Source: Desmodus rotundus
Taxonomy: Eukaryota > Chordata > Mammalia > Chiroptera > Phyllostomidae
Direction: 5' to 3'
Assembly (NCBI RefSeq): GCF_022682495.2
Contig: NC_071392.1
Span: 135,728,818-135,792,817, forward strand
DNA: 64,000 nucleotides
A program made the position numbers and the translations under genes. The notes below the pieces were generated by a model. The model was not told the origin of the DNA, made no database searches, and worked only from the letters and a program-made list of their open reading frames with translations. Each line of letters opens with the position of its first letter. Within the stretch, counting starts at the first letter, position 1. Positions 47,140 through 61,170 of this stretch are shown piece after piece.

Positions 47140-50100
47140 TTTTTTTTTTTTTTTCTCTTTTCTCTCTTTATTTTTTAAGCCTCTTTTAAAATTGTTGTTC
47201 AAAACAATTATCTTCATTTTCCCCCTAACACTCCCCCCACCAACCCCAGCAATCCCCAACTCCCACCCTTGATCCTACCCTCTTTGTCTTTGTCCATGTG
47301 TCCTTTATACATGCTCCTTGACAACACGTCCCCCCTTACCCCCATTATCCCCTTCTACCTTCCCTCTAGTTACTGTCAGTTCGTTCTTAATTTCAATGGC
47401 TCTAGTTATATTTTGCTTGCTTGTTTGGTTAGTTGATTAGGTTCCACTTATAGGTGAGATCATATATTTGTCTCTTACAACCTGGCTTATTTCACTTAGC
47501 ATAATGCTCTCCAGATCCATCCAAGCTGTTGCAAAGGGTAGGAGGCCCTTCTTTCCTTCTGCTGCATAGTATTCCATCATGTAAATGTACCACTGTTTTT
47601 TCATCCACTCACTTACTGATGGGCACTTAGGTTGTTTCCAGCACTTGGCTATTGTACATTGGACTGTTGTGAACATTGGAGTGCATCAATTCTTATAGAT
47701 TGGTGCTTCAGGATTCTTAGGGTGTACTCTGAGCAATGGAACTACCAGATCAAAAGGAAACGTCCATTTTTAATTTTCTAATGAAACTCCATACTGTTTT
47801 CCACCATGGCTGCACCAGTTTGCATTCCCACCAACACTGCACTAGGGTTCCCTTTCTCCACATCCCCTCCAATGCTTGTTTCTTGAATTGTTTATGATGG
47901 CCATTCTTACCAGTGTGAAGTGGTATCTCATTGTCGTTTTATTTTGCATCTCTCTGATGGCTTGTGATGCTGAGCATCTTTTCATATGCCTCTGGATGCT
48001 CTGTATGTCCTCCTTGGTGAAGTGTCTCTTCAAATCCTTTGCCCATCCTTTAATTGGGATTTTTGTCTTCCTGGAGTGGAATCAATTGAGTTCTTTATAT
48101 ATTTTGGAGATCAAACCCTTGTCCAAGGTGTCATTGGCAAATATGTTTCCCATATAGTTGGTTCTCTTTACATTTTAATGCTGTTTTCTTTACCATGCAG
48201 AAGCTTTTTATTTTAATGAGATCCCATCTGTTTATTCTTTCCTTTACATCCCTTGCTTTAGGGGACATATCAGTGAAGATATTGCTGCATGGAATGTCTG
48301 AGATTTTCCTGCTGGTGTTTTCCTCTAGGACTTTTATGGTGTTACAACTTATACTTAAGTCTTTTATCCATCTTGAATTTATTTTTGTGTATGGTGTAAG
48401 TTGGGTGGTCAAGTTTCATTTTTTTTGCATGTAGCTGTCCAGATCTCCCAACACCATTTGTTGAAGAGGCTATTTTTACTCCATTTTATGCTTCTTCCTT
48501 ATTTGTCAAATATTAATTGACCATAGAGATGTGGCTTTATTGCTGGGCTCTCTATTCTGTTCCATTGGTCTATGTGCCTGTTCTTATGCCAGTACCAGGC
48601 TGTTTTGATTTCAGTGGTCTTGTAATACAGTTTGAAATCAGGTTTTGTGATCCCTCCTGCTTTGTTCTTCTTTCTCAAGATTGCTGCAGCTTTTCGGGGT
48701 CATTCATTGTTCCATATAAATTTCTGAAATGTTTGTTCTATATCTGTGAAATATGTCATTGGTACTTTAATAGGGATTTCATTAAATCTATAAATTTCTT
48801 TGGGTAGTATGGGCATTTTGATTATGTTAATTCTTCCAATTCATGAGCATGGTACATGCTTCCACTTGTTTGTGTGTTCCTTAATTTCTTTCTTCAGTGT
48901 TGTGTAGATCTCTGAGCACAGGTCTTTTACCTCCTTGGTTAGGTCTATTCCTAGGTACTTTTATTTTATTGCTATATCAAATGGGATTTTTTTCCTGATT
49001 TCTGTTTCTGATATTTCATTTTGGTATATCAGAATGACTTTAATTTCTGAATATTGACTTTGTACCTAGCTGGCTTGCCAAATTCATTTATTAGGACAAG
49101 TAGGTTTTTGGAGGAATATATAGGACTTTCTATGTACACTGTCATGCCATCTGCAAACAATGACAGTTTTGCTTCCTCCTTTCCAAAGGCAATTTGGATG
49201 CCTTTTATTTCTTTTTCTTGTCCAATTGCTGTGGCTAGGACTTCCAATACTATGTTGAGTAGAAGTGGTGAAAGTGGACATCCTTGTCTTGTTCCTGATC
49301 TTAGTGGGAAAGCTTTTAGTTTTGCCCATTGACTATGATGTTGGCTGTAGGTTTTTTGTATGTGTCCTTTATTAGGTTGAGGTATGATCCCTCTAATCCC
49401 ACTTTGCTGAGTGTTTTTTTTTTTATCACAAATGGGTGCTGTACCTTATGAAATGCTTTTCCTGCATCTACTAATATGATCATGTGATTTTTGTCTTTCC
49501 TTTTGTTTATGTGATATATTTATTGATTTGTAAATATTGTACCATCGTGCATCCCTGGGATGAATCCTACTTGACGATGGTGTATGATCTTTTCAATATA
49601 TTGCTGGTGTGGTTTCCCAATACACTGTTGAGAATTTTAGCATCTACGTGCATCAGAGAATCTTGCCTGTAGTTTTCTTTCTTTGTTGTGTCTCTATCTG
49701 GTTTTGGGATTAGGGTGATACTGGCATCATAAAAAGAGTTTGGGAGTATTCTGTCTTCTTGGATTTCTTGGACTAGTCTGTGAAGGATAGGTGTTAGCTC
49801 TTCCTTAAATGTTTTGTAAAATTCTCCTGTGTAACCATCTGGTCCAGGGCTTTTGTGTGCCGGGAGTTTTCTAATTACTGTTTCAATTTCATCAGCTGTT
49901 ACTGGTCTATTCCCGCTTTCTGCTGCTTCTTCATTGAGTTTTGGAAGATTATATTTTTCTATAAATGTGTCCATTTCACCTAGGTTTTCAAATTTCTTGT
50001 CATATAGCTCTTCGTAGTAATTTCTTACAATCCTTTGTATTTCTGTGGTATCAGTTGTGATCTCTTCTCTTTCATTTCTGATTGTGCTCATTGGGGACCT

Positions 50101-51135
50101 CTCTCTTTTTTTCTTGATTAGTCTGCTAAAAGGCTTGTCGATTTTGTTTATCTTTTCAAAGAAACAGCTTCTGGATTTATTGATCCTCAGAATTGTGCTT
50201 TTAGTCTCTATGTTATTTAATTCTGCTCTGATCTTGGTTATTGCCTGCCTTCTACTTGCTATGGGCTTTTTTTGTTGTTGTTCTTCGAGTTCTTGTAGGT
50301 GTAGGGTTAGGCTGTTTATTTGAAATGTTTCTATCTTTTTTAGGTAGGCATGTATCACTATGAACTTCCCTCTCAGGACCGCCTTTGCTGTGGCCCATAA
50401 GTTTTGGACTGTTGTGAGTTCATTTTCATTTGTTTTCAGAAACTTTTTGATTTCTTCCTTGATCTCATTCTTAACCCACTCATTGTCTAATAGCATGCTA
50501 TCAGTGTCCATGAATTTGCATGTTTTTTACTTCTTTCATTGATATTGGTTTCTAGTTTCAGGACCTTGGGGTCTGAGAAGATACTTGATATGATTTCAAT
50601 TTTCCTGAATTTGTTCATGCTTGTTTTGTGTCCTATCATGTGTTCTATCTTTGAAAATGTTTCATGTGCATTTGAAAAGAATGTATATTTTGCTACTTGG
50701 GATGAATGGTTATATATTCAATGAAGTACATTTAATCTAGGGCATTGTTCAATGATGTAATATCCTTGTTGATATTTTGTTTGGAAGATCTATCCATTTT
50801 TCACAGTGGGGTGGTAAAATCACCTAGCATAAATGTGTTGCTGTCAATATATTTCTTGAAGTCCTCCAAGATTTTCCTTATATATTTGGTTGCCTTAATG
50901 ATTGGTGCATATATGCTTATAATGTTTATGTCTTCTTGATATATTCTTTCTTTGAGTATTATGAAATGCCTTCTGTGTCTCTTTTAATGGTCTTTGTTTT
51001 AAAGTCTATTTTTGTCTGATATAAGTATTGCTACCCTTGCTTTTTTTTTTTTCCTGTCAATTTGCTTGGAATATTTTTTCCAAACTTTCACTTTCAGTCT
51101 TTGTAGTTCTTTTCTTCTGAGGTGGGTCTCGTGAA
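47140..51135 (-). mobile_element. 5'-truncated LINE-1 (4 kb), minus orientation
   Basis: The plus strand begins with a 20-base T run (the A tail), then the pyrimidine-rich inverse 3' UTR, then ORF2 backwards to the endonuclease domain. It ends near 51135 after 'ctgaggtgggtctcgtgaagaa'. The 5' UTR, ORF1 and about the first 150 codons of ORF2 are absent. A clean target duplication was not found. Confidence 0.85.
47437..51120 (-). pseudogene. L1 ORF2 (endonuclease/RT), decayed
   Basis: The longest open piece, 49567-50511 (314 codons), covers the end of the endonuclease domain and the start of RT. It includes 'RKLPAHKSPGPDGYTGEFYK' and 'ITLIPKPDRD'. The catalytic block in the next piece reads '[11 protein letters not shown]', so the second aspartate of the FADD motif is glycine. 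Further pieces at 48131-48412, 47842-48033 and 47437-47676 carry the C-terminal part. With several frame breaks and the altered active site it is not functional. Confidence 0.85.
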
Positions 51136-53325
51136 GAATATTATAAGAAAGGAGACAAATAAACTATAGTATAAAATCTAGTCACTTAATATGCGCAAAC
51201 TTTCTGGAGAAGAAATGAATGTTAAAAAGCTATGCAGAAAAGAAAAATATCACTAATCATGGAGAGACCACAGTGGATTTCGTCTTAGTAGCCTCTGGTA
51301 TTTAGCACTGTTTTTTCTTTCTGAATCTGCCTCTGGTGATGTCAGATGTTGGCCCTGTCTGACCTTAGGCAGCCTTCTCTGAGACTGCCAGGGGCCTACT
51401 GTGTGTGGCTGTTCCCTTCAGTTGTTAATCTAGTCACTCTGCACTCAGCAGTGAGGCTTAAGCCCCATAGGGCAGGGCAGAATCCCCTGTGGGGTTGGGA
51501 CTTTTGTTTCCCCTCAGGCTGCTGCTGCTCAGAGGGGAGTGGTCTGCCTGAACAGGATGGTTGCTGCCATAGAGGTGATGACTCAGCACTGGGATCCTGG
51601 ATCAGCTTTCTCCTCAAAGCTTACGTCCCCAGTCTCTTCTTAGGCATCTCTAGCCCACTCTGCCCCCACCTTTGCTGGAGCCATGGGTAAATGGCTACAA
51701 ATGAATATTTGTGCGTTGGCCCTTTAAATAGCTCTTTTCATCTCCAGCCATCCATCTCTGGCAGAGAGCAACCTACAGGCATAATTTTATAAAACAAAAA
51801 TCTGCATTTCCAAGTCTTAAAGTCTTCTTAAAAGAAAGGGTTATTGGGTCATTGCTAACAAGAAAAAGGATCAGGGCCTGGGGCAAGAAGTCCAAACCAC
51901 CAGTAGCAGCACCAGGGGGGAAAGGTAACATACATGTCCTCTGGTCCCCCATCCTGGAGTTGATGAGTTCTTTTATACATTCTGTTTCAGGTGAGAAAAT
52001 GTAAGTTATTTTGAAAGATTTCACATTGGCTACTGAGAAGGGGGATGGGGGTGGGAAAAGGTGAAACACGGTTTGTGAGAAAGAAATATTTAGTACATTT
52101 GATTGGCTACAGGCAATGGTCTTGAAAGTTCATGCAAATGAAGGATGCCATGCTTCTCATGGTCAGTTAATTGACACCTGGAGGTTGATTCAAAGCTCTA
52201 ACATATGTTCAGGAATATGAGCAGTCTTTTGCTAGCTGGCCTATAGCTCCTAACTGGTTAATTATTCCTGCCTCTTTCACTCTCTGGCCACTGTAATTTA
52301 ATTTAGACCACGGAATTTTTTTTCTTATAACTGTTTTAGCTTTTCTATGCATACTGTCCTATTCATCATGCTGTGATCACCCAAGACAGAATGTGACACT
52401 GAGGGCCAAGGACTTGTCTCATGTTTTGTTCATGTGACAGACACCTAATAGGTCCTTTGGGAGTCATACATGCAGGAACCCTGCCCAACAGATGCCAGGG
52501 TCCCTGGGCTGTACCCACCATGTGTTCAGAGCCCAAGCTGAGCACAGAGACCCTGGGCTAGGCTGCCAGCCTCCACAAGTGTGTCACACCATACCAGCAG
52601 CTACTAGGTAGTGCCCACCCAAGTGTCTATAAATCAGTAAGGCTTAACAAAATGGAAAGCTTGGAAAAGGACTAATGCATGCAAATCACAAAATATAGAG
52701 GGCCTATTGATACTGAACAAGGTGCTCACCCAACCTCATTTTTAAATGCACATTATAAAGGAGTACTATAGTAGATGTTGTGGCAATTTCCCGGGAATAC
52801 CACTTTGTAACATATTTTTAGGGGGTGGAGCCCCTGATCATTTTTGAGTAGACCTCCTATTGAGTCTCAGGCAGAGTAAGTCTATTGTCCTTGCAAGAAT
52901 GGCATGTTCAGGAACCGGGGCCTAGCAAAAACAACCAAAGGACAGAAGGAAAAAGGAAGCTTTGATCCAGTACAGGACTAAATCAACCCCAAAGCCCACA
53001 TACTCCACCTCCAGGTCTTTTGAGAGTCAATAAATCCTTTTTAACATGTAAGACAGTTTGATGGGCCTTTCTGCAACTTGCAAAGTTGTCCAACCAATAT
53101 GAATCACCATTTCTCATATATCATAGTGATAATGGACCAAAACATTTTGCTGTACCCCATGTTGGCCAGGGTCCATGAAAAGGTGCACTCCTGCTCAGTT
53201 TTTTGTGGTGTTTAGTGGTACAAGGTCTTCTGAGGGCAAGTGACATTTAAAATTCATCCCCCTTATCTCTGTAGTTCCATTCCTATATGTATTTTGCAAA
53301 TGCAGTTGCCTGTAACACCCATGTT
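51136..53325. other. Unassigned interval
   Basis: No gene identified. 51340-51740 has a GC-richer character and a 114-codon plus frame without recognisable domain. 52930-53100 contains 'gtcaataaatcc' in an LTR-like setting, but termini are not visible. Confidence 0.35.
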
Positions 53326-53329
53326 TATA

Positions 53330-53530
53330 CAAGATAATTCAGTCTTTGTCATAATAGTGAAAGTACCCTAAGAGTCCAACAATAAGAAATTAAACAGGTT
53401 ACGCTATTTCCACAACATGCATTCTTATGTAGCCGTGAAAACAAGAAGCAGACCTGTCCATGATGTGAATATGAAACAATCTTTGAAATTCACTGGTAGT
53501 CAGAAAAGCAAAGTTCAAACTCTTTAAAAA
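53330..53530 (+). repeat. Old LINE-1 3' fragment
   Basis: The order 'tttgtcataatagtgaaag', 'agagtccaacaataag', 'gttacgctatttccacaacatg', 'tagccgtgaaaac' follows the C-terminal end of ancient L1 ORF2, heavily diverged. Confidence 0.5.
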
Positions 53531-53794
53531 ATATTAGCAATAGTTGTCAGAGGCAGTAAGAACATCTCAAGAACTCTTCCAGGTATTCTGCACTATTCTG
53601 ACCATATTTTACAGATGAAGAAATTGATTTTTTTTAAAGGGGCAGGAGTGAGATTCTATATAGTATAGGCTTGCTCTGTATGTATGGACATTCTGGAAAA
53701 ATTGGCAAAAACTTAATGATGCCTGTCATTGGGGATTGGATTCTGGGAGGTGAATATGGGAACAAGACATTTGTTGTTGTATATACTCCTAGAC

Positions 53795-53935
53795 CAGTGA
53801 TTTTCAACTGGTGTGCTGCAAAAATTTTTAAATGTGCCATACCTGACTACTTAGTCAGGGGCACTGACCTCTTTTCTCTTAGACTGTTAAAAAAATAACA
53901 ACAGCCAACACAACAATAGTTGTCAGGTGTGAATG
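53795..53935 (+). repeat. Possible hAT-type element left end
   Basis: It starts 'cagtgattttcaactggtg', which resembles a hAT terminal repeat, followed by sequence I associate with dispersed copies. I could not find the right terminus or an 8-bp duplication. Confidence 0.35.
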
Positions 53936-54074
53936 CCCCGTCTTGAACCATAAATATATAGGTCATATAATAGAAATGCATCTTATTGGTCACATTGCAT
54001 AAGGTTGGATCTGACTGGCTAATTCTTGGTACCAGAAATCCTTATATACAAGTATAAACACCTGATTTTTTAAA

Positions 54075-55030
54075 AAGTCACTTTGGGACATGAGAGGAAT
54101 GGCAACATGAGAGATTCGCCTTGGTCTCTTTCCCTGAAATTTCAACAAGTTGATCAACTATGACGCAACAAATGATTCCCTGCTCAACATACAGGCACAT
54201 CTGAGAACTGCACATTGAAGCATCTGAAGGTAGACAAACAGGAACAACCATGGGAGGTGAGAAGGGAGGAAAGCTCATATGGTCATGGTGGCAACCCTTC
54301 AGCCCAAAGTTTGTGGTGAGCTTGGCAAGGAAAAGAGAGGAGGCTGGCTATAGCCGGCACTTCCTTCAGGCAGCTGGGAGGAGCAGAGAGTCTCAGTGTA
54401 TACTACTGCAAGAGTGAGGGGTGTGAACTGCCTGAGCCAGTCAAAAGGCCTGGACAAGGACATAGCACAGGGGTTCTGCCACAACTAATGTCTATCAAGT
54501 GATCAGTGTCACAAAAAAAGAAATGAAGCCACAGAGCACTGACGTCTTTTAGACTCCCCAAACTCTCCTCCTGTGGCCCTTGGTATCGGGTTTCAGAGCA
54601 CATTATCTCCAAATCTGAGAACTTTTATGTCAAAATCGCTATTTCCCTCTGTGACTGATCCCCAGCTGTGGGATGTGGCAAGGGACCCTGGGGAGGTCTG
54701 AGGTGTCCATTACTGAGAGGGCAAAAGGAAACCCGCCTACACTGTGGCTATATGGGCTAAACTGATGGAAGACTCAGAGGTCAGCTTTGGGATTTCGGAG
54801 AGCTTAAAAACTTGTGATTCAGTGCCACCTACTGGAAAATAGTAGAAAGACCTCTTCATAGGAATCTAGTGAAGTGCAAATTAATACAATAGATGCCTAG
54901 ACAAAGAAGCCCATCCAATACCATGAATACCCAAGGCAACAAGGAAGCTCAGGAAGAAATTGAAAAATCTCCAGAAAGCAAAGTTGTACACATGGAACTA
55001 TGTGACATAAATGAGAGAGAATTCAGAGCA
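54075..55030 (+). mobile_element. Older LINE-1 5' end (5' UTR plus ORF1 start)
   Basis: A GC-balanced 5' UTR-like stretch ends in 'gaagaaattgaaaaatctccag' and 'aaatgagagagaattcagagc', which match the beginning of L1 ORF1. The next L1 begins directly afterwards, so this older copy appears cut by it. Confidence 0.5.
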
Positions 55031-57149
55031 TAGAGGTAAGATAGTGGCAAAGTAGTAGAGTTTATTTCGCACCACCTCCCAGAACCAAGCTGAAAATAAA
55101 AAAAAAAGAGGGGACTATCTACCTGAAATAAACAACTGAGGACTACCTGAGGAGGAGATACTTAATAAAGGCCAGGTGGAAACCAACTCATGACTATTGG
55201 AAAGGGCAAGGATGTGAAAGGGGCCAGCACCAATTTCACGGGCAGTGGCCATGGAGGCCGAGGTGGCCACACAGCTGAGGGAGCTTCCCCCAGAGAGGAG
55301 TGAGGCCTGGACCTCACACCGGGCTCCCAAACACAGAGTATTGGGATCACCTGCCCACACAGCATCCAGCTGTCAAAGGCCATGGGGTTTGCCAGAAAAA
55401 GACAGAGTCTGCTAGAGACAACACCACCTTTTTTCCTCCTTCCTTTTGTTCTAATGGGCCAATGCCCAGGTTTTGCATTACCAGCCACTCACCTTTGGTT
55501 TGGGCAAAGGGAGGGAAGCACAGTCTGCAGCCACGTGAGGAGGGTCTGGGATGGAAGGCTTGGGGGAGAATAATAAGGGAGCAGCTGCTGAGTTCCTGGG
55601 GCTGGGATATAATACCATGCCACAGCAGCCATTTTTTTTGAAAAAAGCAAGCCTTTCCCAGGAGAAAAAAACAATGACCCCACCCTGTAGAAAAACCTCT
55701 CACAGTCTCAGAAAGACTCCTAGCCCCATCCTCTGGAATCCTGCTTGCCCCACCTGGCATCTATATTATTTTCTCCCAACCTGCATCTTATCCCCTGCTA
55801 AGGAGACAGCAACATAGTCAGAGTCAACTGTGTCAGAGACTGGATTTAGGGCATGGACATTCCATACACTTTCCTGGGAACCAGACTGGCACCTCCCCCT
55901 CACAGGAGAGCCTAGGAAAGCCATCAGACCCAAAGTCTGGGCTCTGGAGACCCCACCTACTACCCTACTAGGGGCCTTGCCCTGCTGAGTTCAAGAAAAT
56001 AACCTGGGAAAGACTCAGATGTTTGAACACACCCACCCTTATCCCTGAAGTCTGAACAGCACCTCCCACAGGAGATGCAGGGGTCTCATTCTCCTGATTC
56101 CACCAGAAGCCCTCCCAGAAACAGACATTTCAGCAGTTAGACTATAACAGGACTGAAAGCAGAGGCAGGTGGAGGTGGTATCTGTGGTGATTTTGGTCAT
56201 TAGTTGATTCACCTGTGGGCCTTGTGCTGCTAAAAAGCCAGCAGTACAGAGCAGTGAGGACCATCTCAGATGCAGCCAAGCCAAAGGAAAGAGCCACAGA
56301 CTGTGGATCGCTTGTAGCTTTGAACAGGCTGCCTAGAGCTAGATTGAATATCATCTGGCAATAGTTTACACCATCATCAGAACACCAGAGGCATAGCCAG
56401 AAGGAGAAACCAGCAAGCAAGCACTAAACTCTGAGGAGATGAATTCTACCTCAATCTTTTTCATTATCTTGCATTATTTTCCCCCTCATATGGCTTTTTA
56501 ATATTTTCTTTTTCTTCATTTTTTCCTATCTTCATTATTTTCTAATTTCAAATCTCATATTTTACTCTTCCCTTTTCATACTTCATTTTGCCTTCTTTCT
56601 TCTCTTTCTTATACTTGTTTTAAATTTTATTATTCCCCTTTCCTCATCTTGTTTATATTCCTTACTGTAATTATCCTCCTCCCTCTATCCTCTCAAAATG
56701 ATTTCTTTCCTTTAGTCATCTCATATTCTATTTTCTTTCTTATAATATTCTCTTTCCACCTTTATTAATCTGTACTAATTTTTTACTGATATTGCTGGGG
56801 TTTTTGGTGGGGAGCATTATTGCTGGTGTGAGTTTTGTTTCTTGGGTTATTTTGTTTTGTTCTGGAAGCACCTGTACAACAGCATACAAGATGTAGTGGG
56901 GGTTGAGACTCTCAGTCAGTCCACCAGAGGAGAGAACCCAATAACAAATGAGCCAACAACAATCAAAGTCCAAATACAACTGGAGAGCCCAGATAAACTG
57001 CATAAAGGGCATCCATAGAGCATCCAGCTCAGGAGATCGAGAAGACTTCACCCCTGAGTCCCATAGGACTCCAATCACAGAAGGCCACTGATGAAGAAAA
57101 GTGGTCAAAAGCAGATAAATCTAATATGTAGAAACAAACAAACAAAAAA

Positions 57150-57960
57150 GAATCCTAAAATGGGAAGACAAAGAAACAACTCCTAATCAGAAGGAAAAGA
57201 GGAACCCCCAGAAAAAAGGCTAAATGAAAATGAGGCAAGCAATTTAGAGTTCAAAGTAATGGTTACAAGGATGCTCAAGGAACTTAGAACTACAAGGAAC
57301 TTCATGGGAGATATAAGGAACTTAGTGGTAACTACATCAGCATGAAAAAAGAAATAGAAACTGTGAATAAGAACAAGGTAGAAATGAAAAATACAATATC
57401 TTAAATGATGAATACACTAGAATGAATTAAAAGCAGGCTAGATGAAGCAAAGGATCGAATCAGCAAGTTGGAATACAAGGAAGAAAAAACACCCAGTCAG
57501 AGCAACAAAATGAGAACAATACTCAAGAAGAATGAGGATAGATTAAGGGAGCTTCGGGACATAACAATAACAATATTCAATATAAAACATAACAATATTC
57601 ACATCACAGGGATACCAGAAGAAGAAAGGGAGCAAGGGATAGAATATCTGTTTGAAAAAATAATGAAACAAAACTTCCCAAACGTGGTAAAGGAAAAAGT
57701 CATGCAAGTTCATGAAACACAGAGAGTCCCAATCAAGATGAACCCAAAGAGGCCCACTCCAAGACATATCACAATTAAAATGGCAAAATAAAATTACAAT
57801 AAAAATCTTAAAGGCAGCAAGGGAGAAACAGATAGTAACATACAAGGGAGCTCTGATAGGGCTATCAGGTGATTTCTCAACAAAAACACTATTAGCCAGA
57901 AGAGCCTGGCATGAAATATTCCAGTAATGAAAAGCAAGGACTTGCAACAAAGACTACTCT
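57150..57960 (+). pseudogene. L1 ORF1, broken
   Basis: The open piece 57468-57791 shows the L1 ORF1p order: a coiled-coil end, then 'IHITGIPEEE', 'IEYLFEKIMKQNFPN', 'VHETQRVPIKMNPKRPTPRH'. It is followed by a stop at 'IKMAK'. Upstream parts at about 57220-57460 match in other frames. Confidence 0.8.
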
Positions 57961-58099
57961 ATAGAGCAAGACTCTCATTTAAAATGGAAGGTGAAATAAA
58001 GAGCTTCCTAGACCAGAAAAAGAAGAAAAAAGGCTAAAAGAGTACATGTCCACCAAACCAGCATAACAAGAGATGCCAAGAGAATGCTTTAAGAGAAAG

Positions 58100-61000
58100 A
58101 AGAAATAAGAGAGAGGAACACAGGCACAAAGGGAAAATATGGCAATGCATAAGTACTTATCAATAATAACATTAAATGTAAATGGATTAAATGCTCCAGT
58201 CATTGGGTAGCTGAATGGATAAGAAAACATGACCCATGTATATCCTGTCTATAAGAGACCCACCTCAGAACAAAAGATATACACAGGCTGAAAGTGAAGG
58301 GATGGAAAAAATATTCCATGAAAATGGGGTAGCAATACTAATATAAGACAAAATAGACTTCAAAACAAAGGCCATAACAAGAGAAAAAGAAGGTCAAACA
58401 TAACACTTAAGGGAGCATCTAACAAGAAGATATAACCCTTGTAAACATATTTGCACTTGATATAAGATCACCTAAATATATAAAGAAAATCTTGGAGGAC
58501 TCTAAGAAAGAGATTGACAGCAATACATTCATTGTAGGGGACTTTAACACACCACTGTCAACAATGGACAGATATTCCAAGCAAAAAACCAATAAGGATA
58601 TTGTGGCATTAATGACATTCTAGACCAAATGGACTTAACTGAAGTTTACAGAACATGTCACCCCAAAGAAGCAAAACAAACATTCTTCTCAAATGCACAT
58701 GGATCATTTTCAAAGACAGATCACATGGTAGGTGAGAAAACAAGCCTTAACAAATTTAAGAAAACTGAAATCACATCAAGCATCTTCTCACATCACAATG
58801 GCTGGAAATTAGACCCAACCTGAAGAAGAAAAAAAAAATTAAATACATGGAGGCTGAATAACATGTTGTTAAACAATGACTGGGTTAACAATAAGATCAA
58901 AGAATAAATCAAAAAGTATCTGAAAACAAATGAAAATGAACACAAAATAACCCAAAACCTATAGGACACAGTGAAAGCCATCCCGAGAAGGAAGTTCATA
59001 GCATTATAAACTTCCCTAGTGAAGGTAGAAAAATCTCAAATAAACAACCTAACTGTACATCTTTAAAAAGCTGGAGGAACAACAAACGAAGCCCAGAGTG
59101 TGTAAAAGGCAGGGAATAATCAGGATTGGAGCAGAATTAAAAGACATAGAGACCTAAAACTTTTTTTTCAAAACATCAATGAATCCAGGAGCTGGTTATT
59201 TGAAAAGATAAACAAAATTGACAAATGTTTAACCAGACTCATCAAGAAAAAAAGAGAGCAGACCCAAATAAATAAAATGAGAAATGAAAGGAAGAAATAG
59301 CAACTGATACCACAGAACACAAACGACTGTAAGGAATTACTATGAACAACTATATGCCAAGAAATTGGACAATCAGGGTGAAATGGATAAATTCTTAGGA
59401 GCATACAATCTTCCAAAAGAAAATAAGGAAGAATCAGAGATCTGAACAGACAGATTATACCTAGTGAAATTGAATCAGTAATCAAAAAAAATTCCCAACA
59501 AAGAAAATCCCTGGGCCAGATGGCTTCACGGGAGAATTTTACCAAATATTCAAAGAAGAGTTAACACCAATACTTTTCAAGTTATTCCAAACAATATAAA
59601 AATAGGGAAGACCCCCAAACTCTTTTTACAAGGCCAGTATTATACTAATTCCAAAACCAGGTAGAGACATGACAAAGCAAGAAAATTACAGGCCAATATT
59701 TCTGATGAACATAAGATGCTAAAATCATCGACAAAATATTACCAAACCAGATCCAAAAATACACTAAAAAGATCATACATCATGATGAACTGTGACTTAT
59801 TCCAGGGATGCAAGGATGTACAATATTTGCAAATCAACAAATGTACTGTATCACATAAACAAAGTAGACAAAAATCATATGATCATATCAATATGTGCAG
59901 AAAAAGCATTTGATAAAATCCAGCACCCATTTATGATAAAAACTCTCAGAAAAGTGGAATAGAGTTAGCATATGTCAACATAATAAAGGACATATATTAA
60001 AAGCCTACTTCCAACATCATACTCAATAGGCAAAAAATAGAAGCATTTCCCTTAAGATCAGGAACAAGACAAAGGTGTCTGCTTTCACCACTCTTATTCA
60101 ACATAGTACTGGAAGTTCTAGCCATAGTGATTAGACAAGAAGAAAAAATAAAAGGCATCCAAATTGGAGAGGAGGAAGTAAAACTGTCATTATTTGTAGA
60201 TGACATGATAGTGTAAATAGAAAACCTTATAGGCTCCACCAAAAAACTACTCACCTAATAAGTGAATTTGGCAAAGTAGCAGGATACAAAGTAAATATTC
60301 AGAAATTGAGAGCATTTTTATAAACCAACAATGAACTATCAGAAATAGAAACCAAGAAAAAATCCCATTTACTATAGCAACAAAAATAATAAAGTACTTA
60401 GGAATAAATTTAACCAAGGTGGTAAAAGAATTGTACTTGAAAAACAATAGAACACTAAAGAAAAATATTGAAGAAGATACAAATAAGTGGAAGCATATAC
60501 CATGTTCATAGATTGGAAGAATTAATGTCATTAAAATGTCCATACTACTCAAAGCAATCTATAGATTCAATGCAATTTCTATAAAAACAGCAATGGCATA
60601 TTTCACGAATCTCAAACAAATATTCCAAAAATTTTGTGGAATCAAAAAGGCCCCCAATAGCCTCAGCAAACTTGAGAAAGAAGAACAAAGTTGGAGGGAT
60701 TACAATACTTGATATCAACTATTGTATAAGGCCTCTACAATTAAAACAGTCTGGTACTGGCATTTCTCCATGGTCAATTAATATTTGACAAAGGGGGCAT
60801 GAGCATACAATGGAGTATATATAGTGTCTTTAATAAATGGTTTTGGGAGAACTGGACTGGTACATGCAAAAAAAAAAGAAACTAGACAACAACCAGCTTA
60901 CACACTATATACCAGAATAAAATCAAAATGAATAAAATACTTAAATATAAGTCATGATATCATAATAATCCTAGTAGGAAACATAGGTAGTAAAATTTCA

Positions 61001-61170
61001 GATATCTCACATACATAGCAATATTTTTGCCATTATATCTCCTAAGGCAAGGGGAAAAAAAGGAAAGAATAAACAAATGGGACTACATCAAATTTAAAAG
61101 CTTCTGCACAGTTGAACAAATCATCAAAACGAAAAGGGAACCAACCATATGAAAGAACATATTTGTCAAT
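58100..61170 (+). pseudogene. L1 ORF2, heavily decayed
   Basis: Endonuclease-like 'TLNVNGLNAPV'-type sequence near 58170, RT-domain sequence around 59450-59700 and the '[10 protein letters not shown]' block near 60190 can be followed, but stops and frameshifts occur throughout. In the last, the phenylalanine-alanine of the catalytic motif is changed to phenylalanine-valine and a stop follows. Confidence 0.75.

Larger units (their letters stand above)
55033..61170 (+). mobile_element. Near-complete but decayed LINE-1 (5' UTR, ORF1, ORF2)
   Basis: The unit contains a 5' UTR (about 55033-57140), an ORF1 region (about 57150-57960) and an ORF2 region (about 58000-61170). The 5' UTR is of the same subfamily as the one starting at 62550. 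Homology stops around 61170, where a different L1 segment is joined, so the 3' end is missing. All frames are broken. Confidence 0.75.

Noticed and set aside
46510..47178. 222-codon plus-strand frame
   Set aside because: It overlaps a 126-codon frame on the other strand, has a low-complexity translation, and ends inside the poly-T of an L1. No family resemblance.
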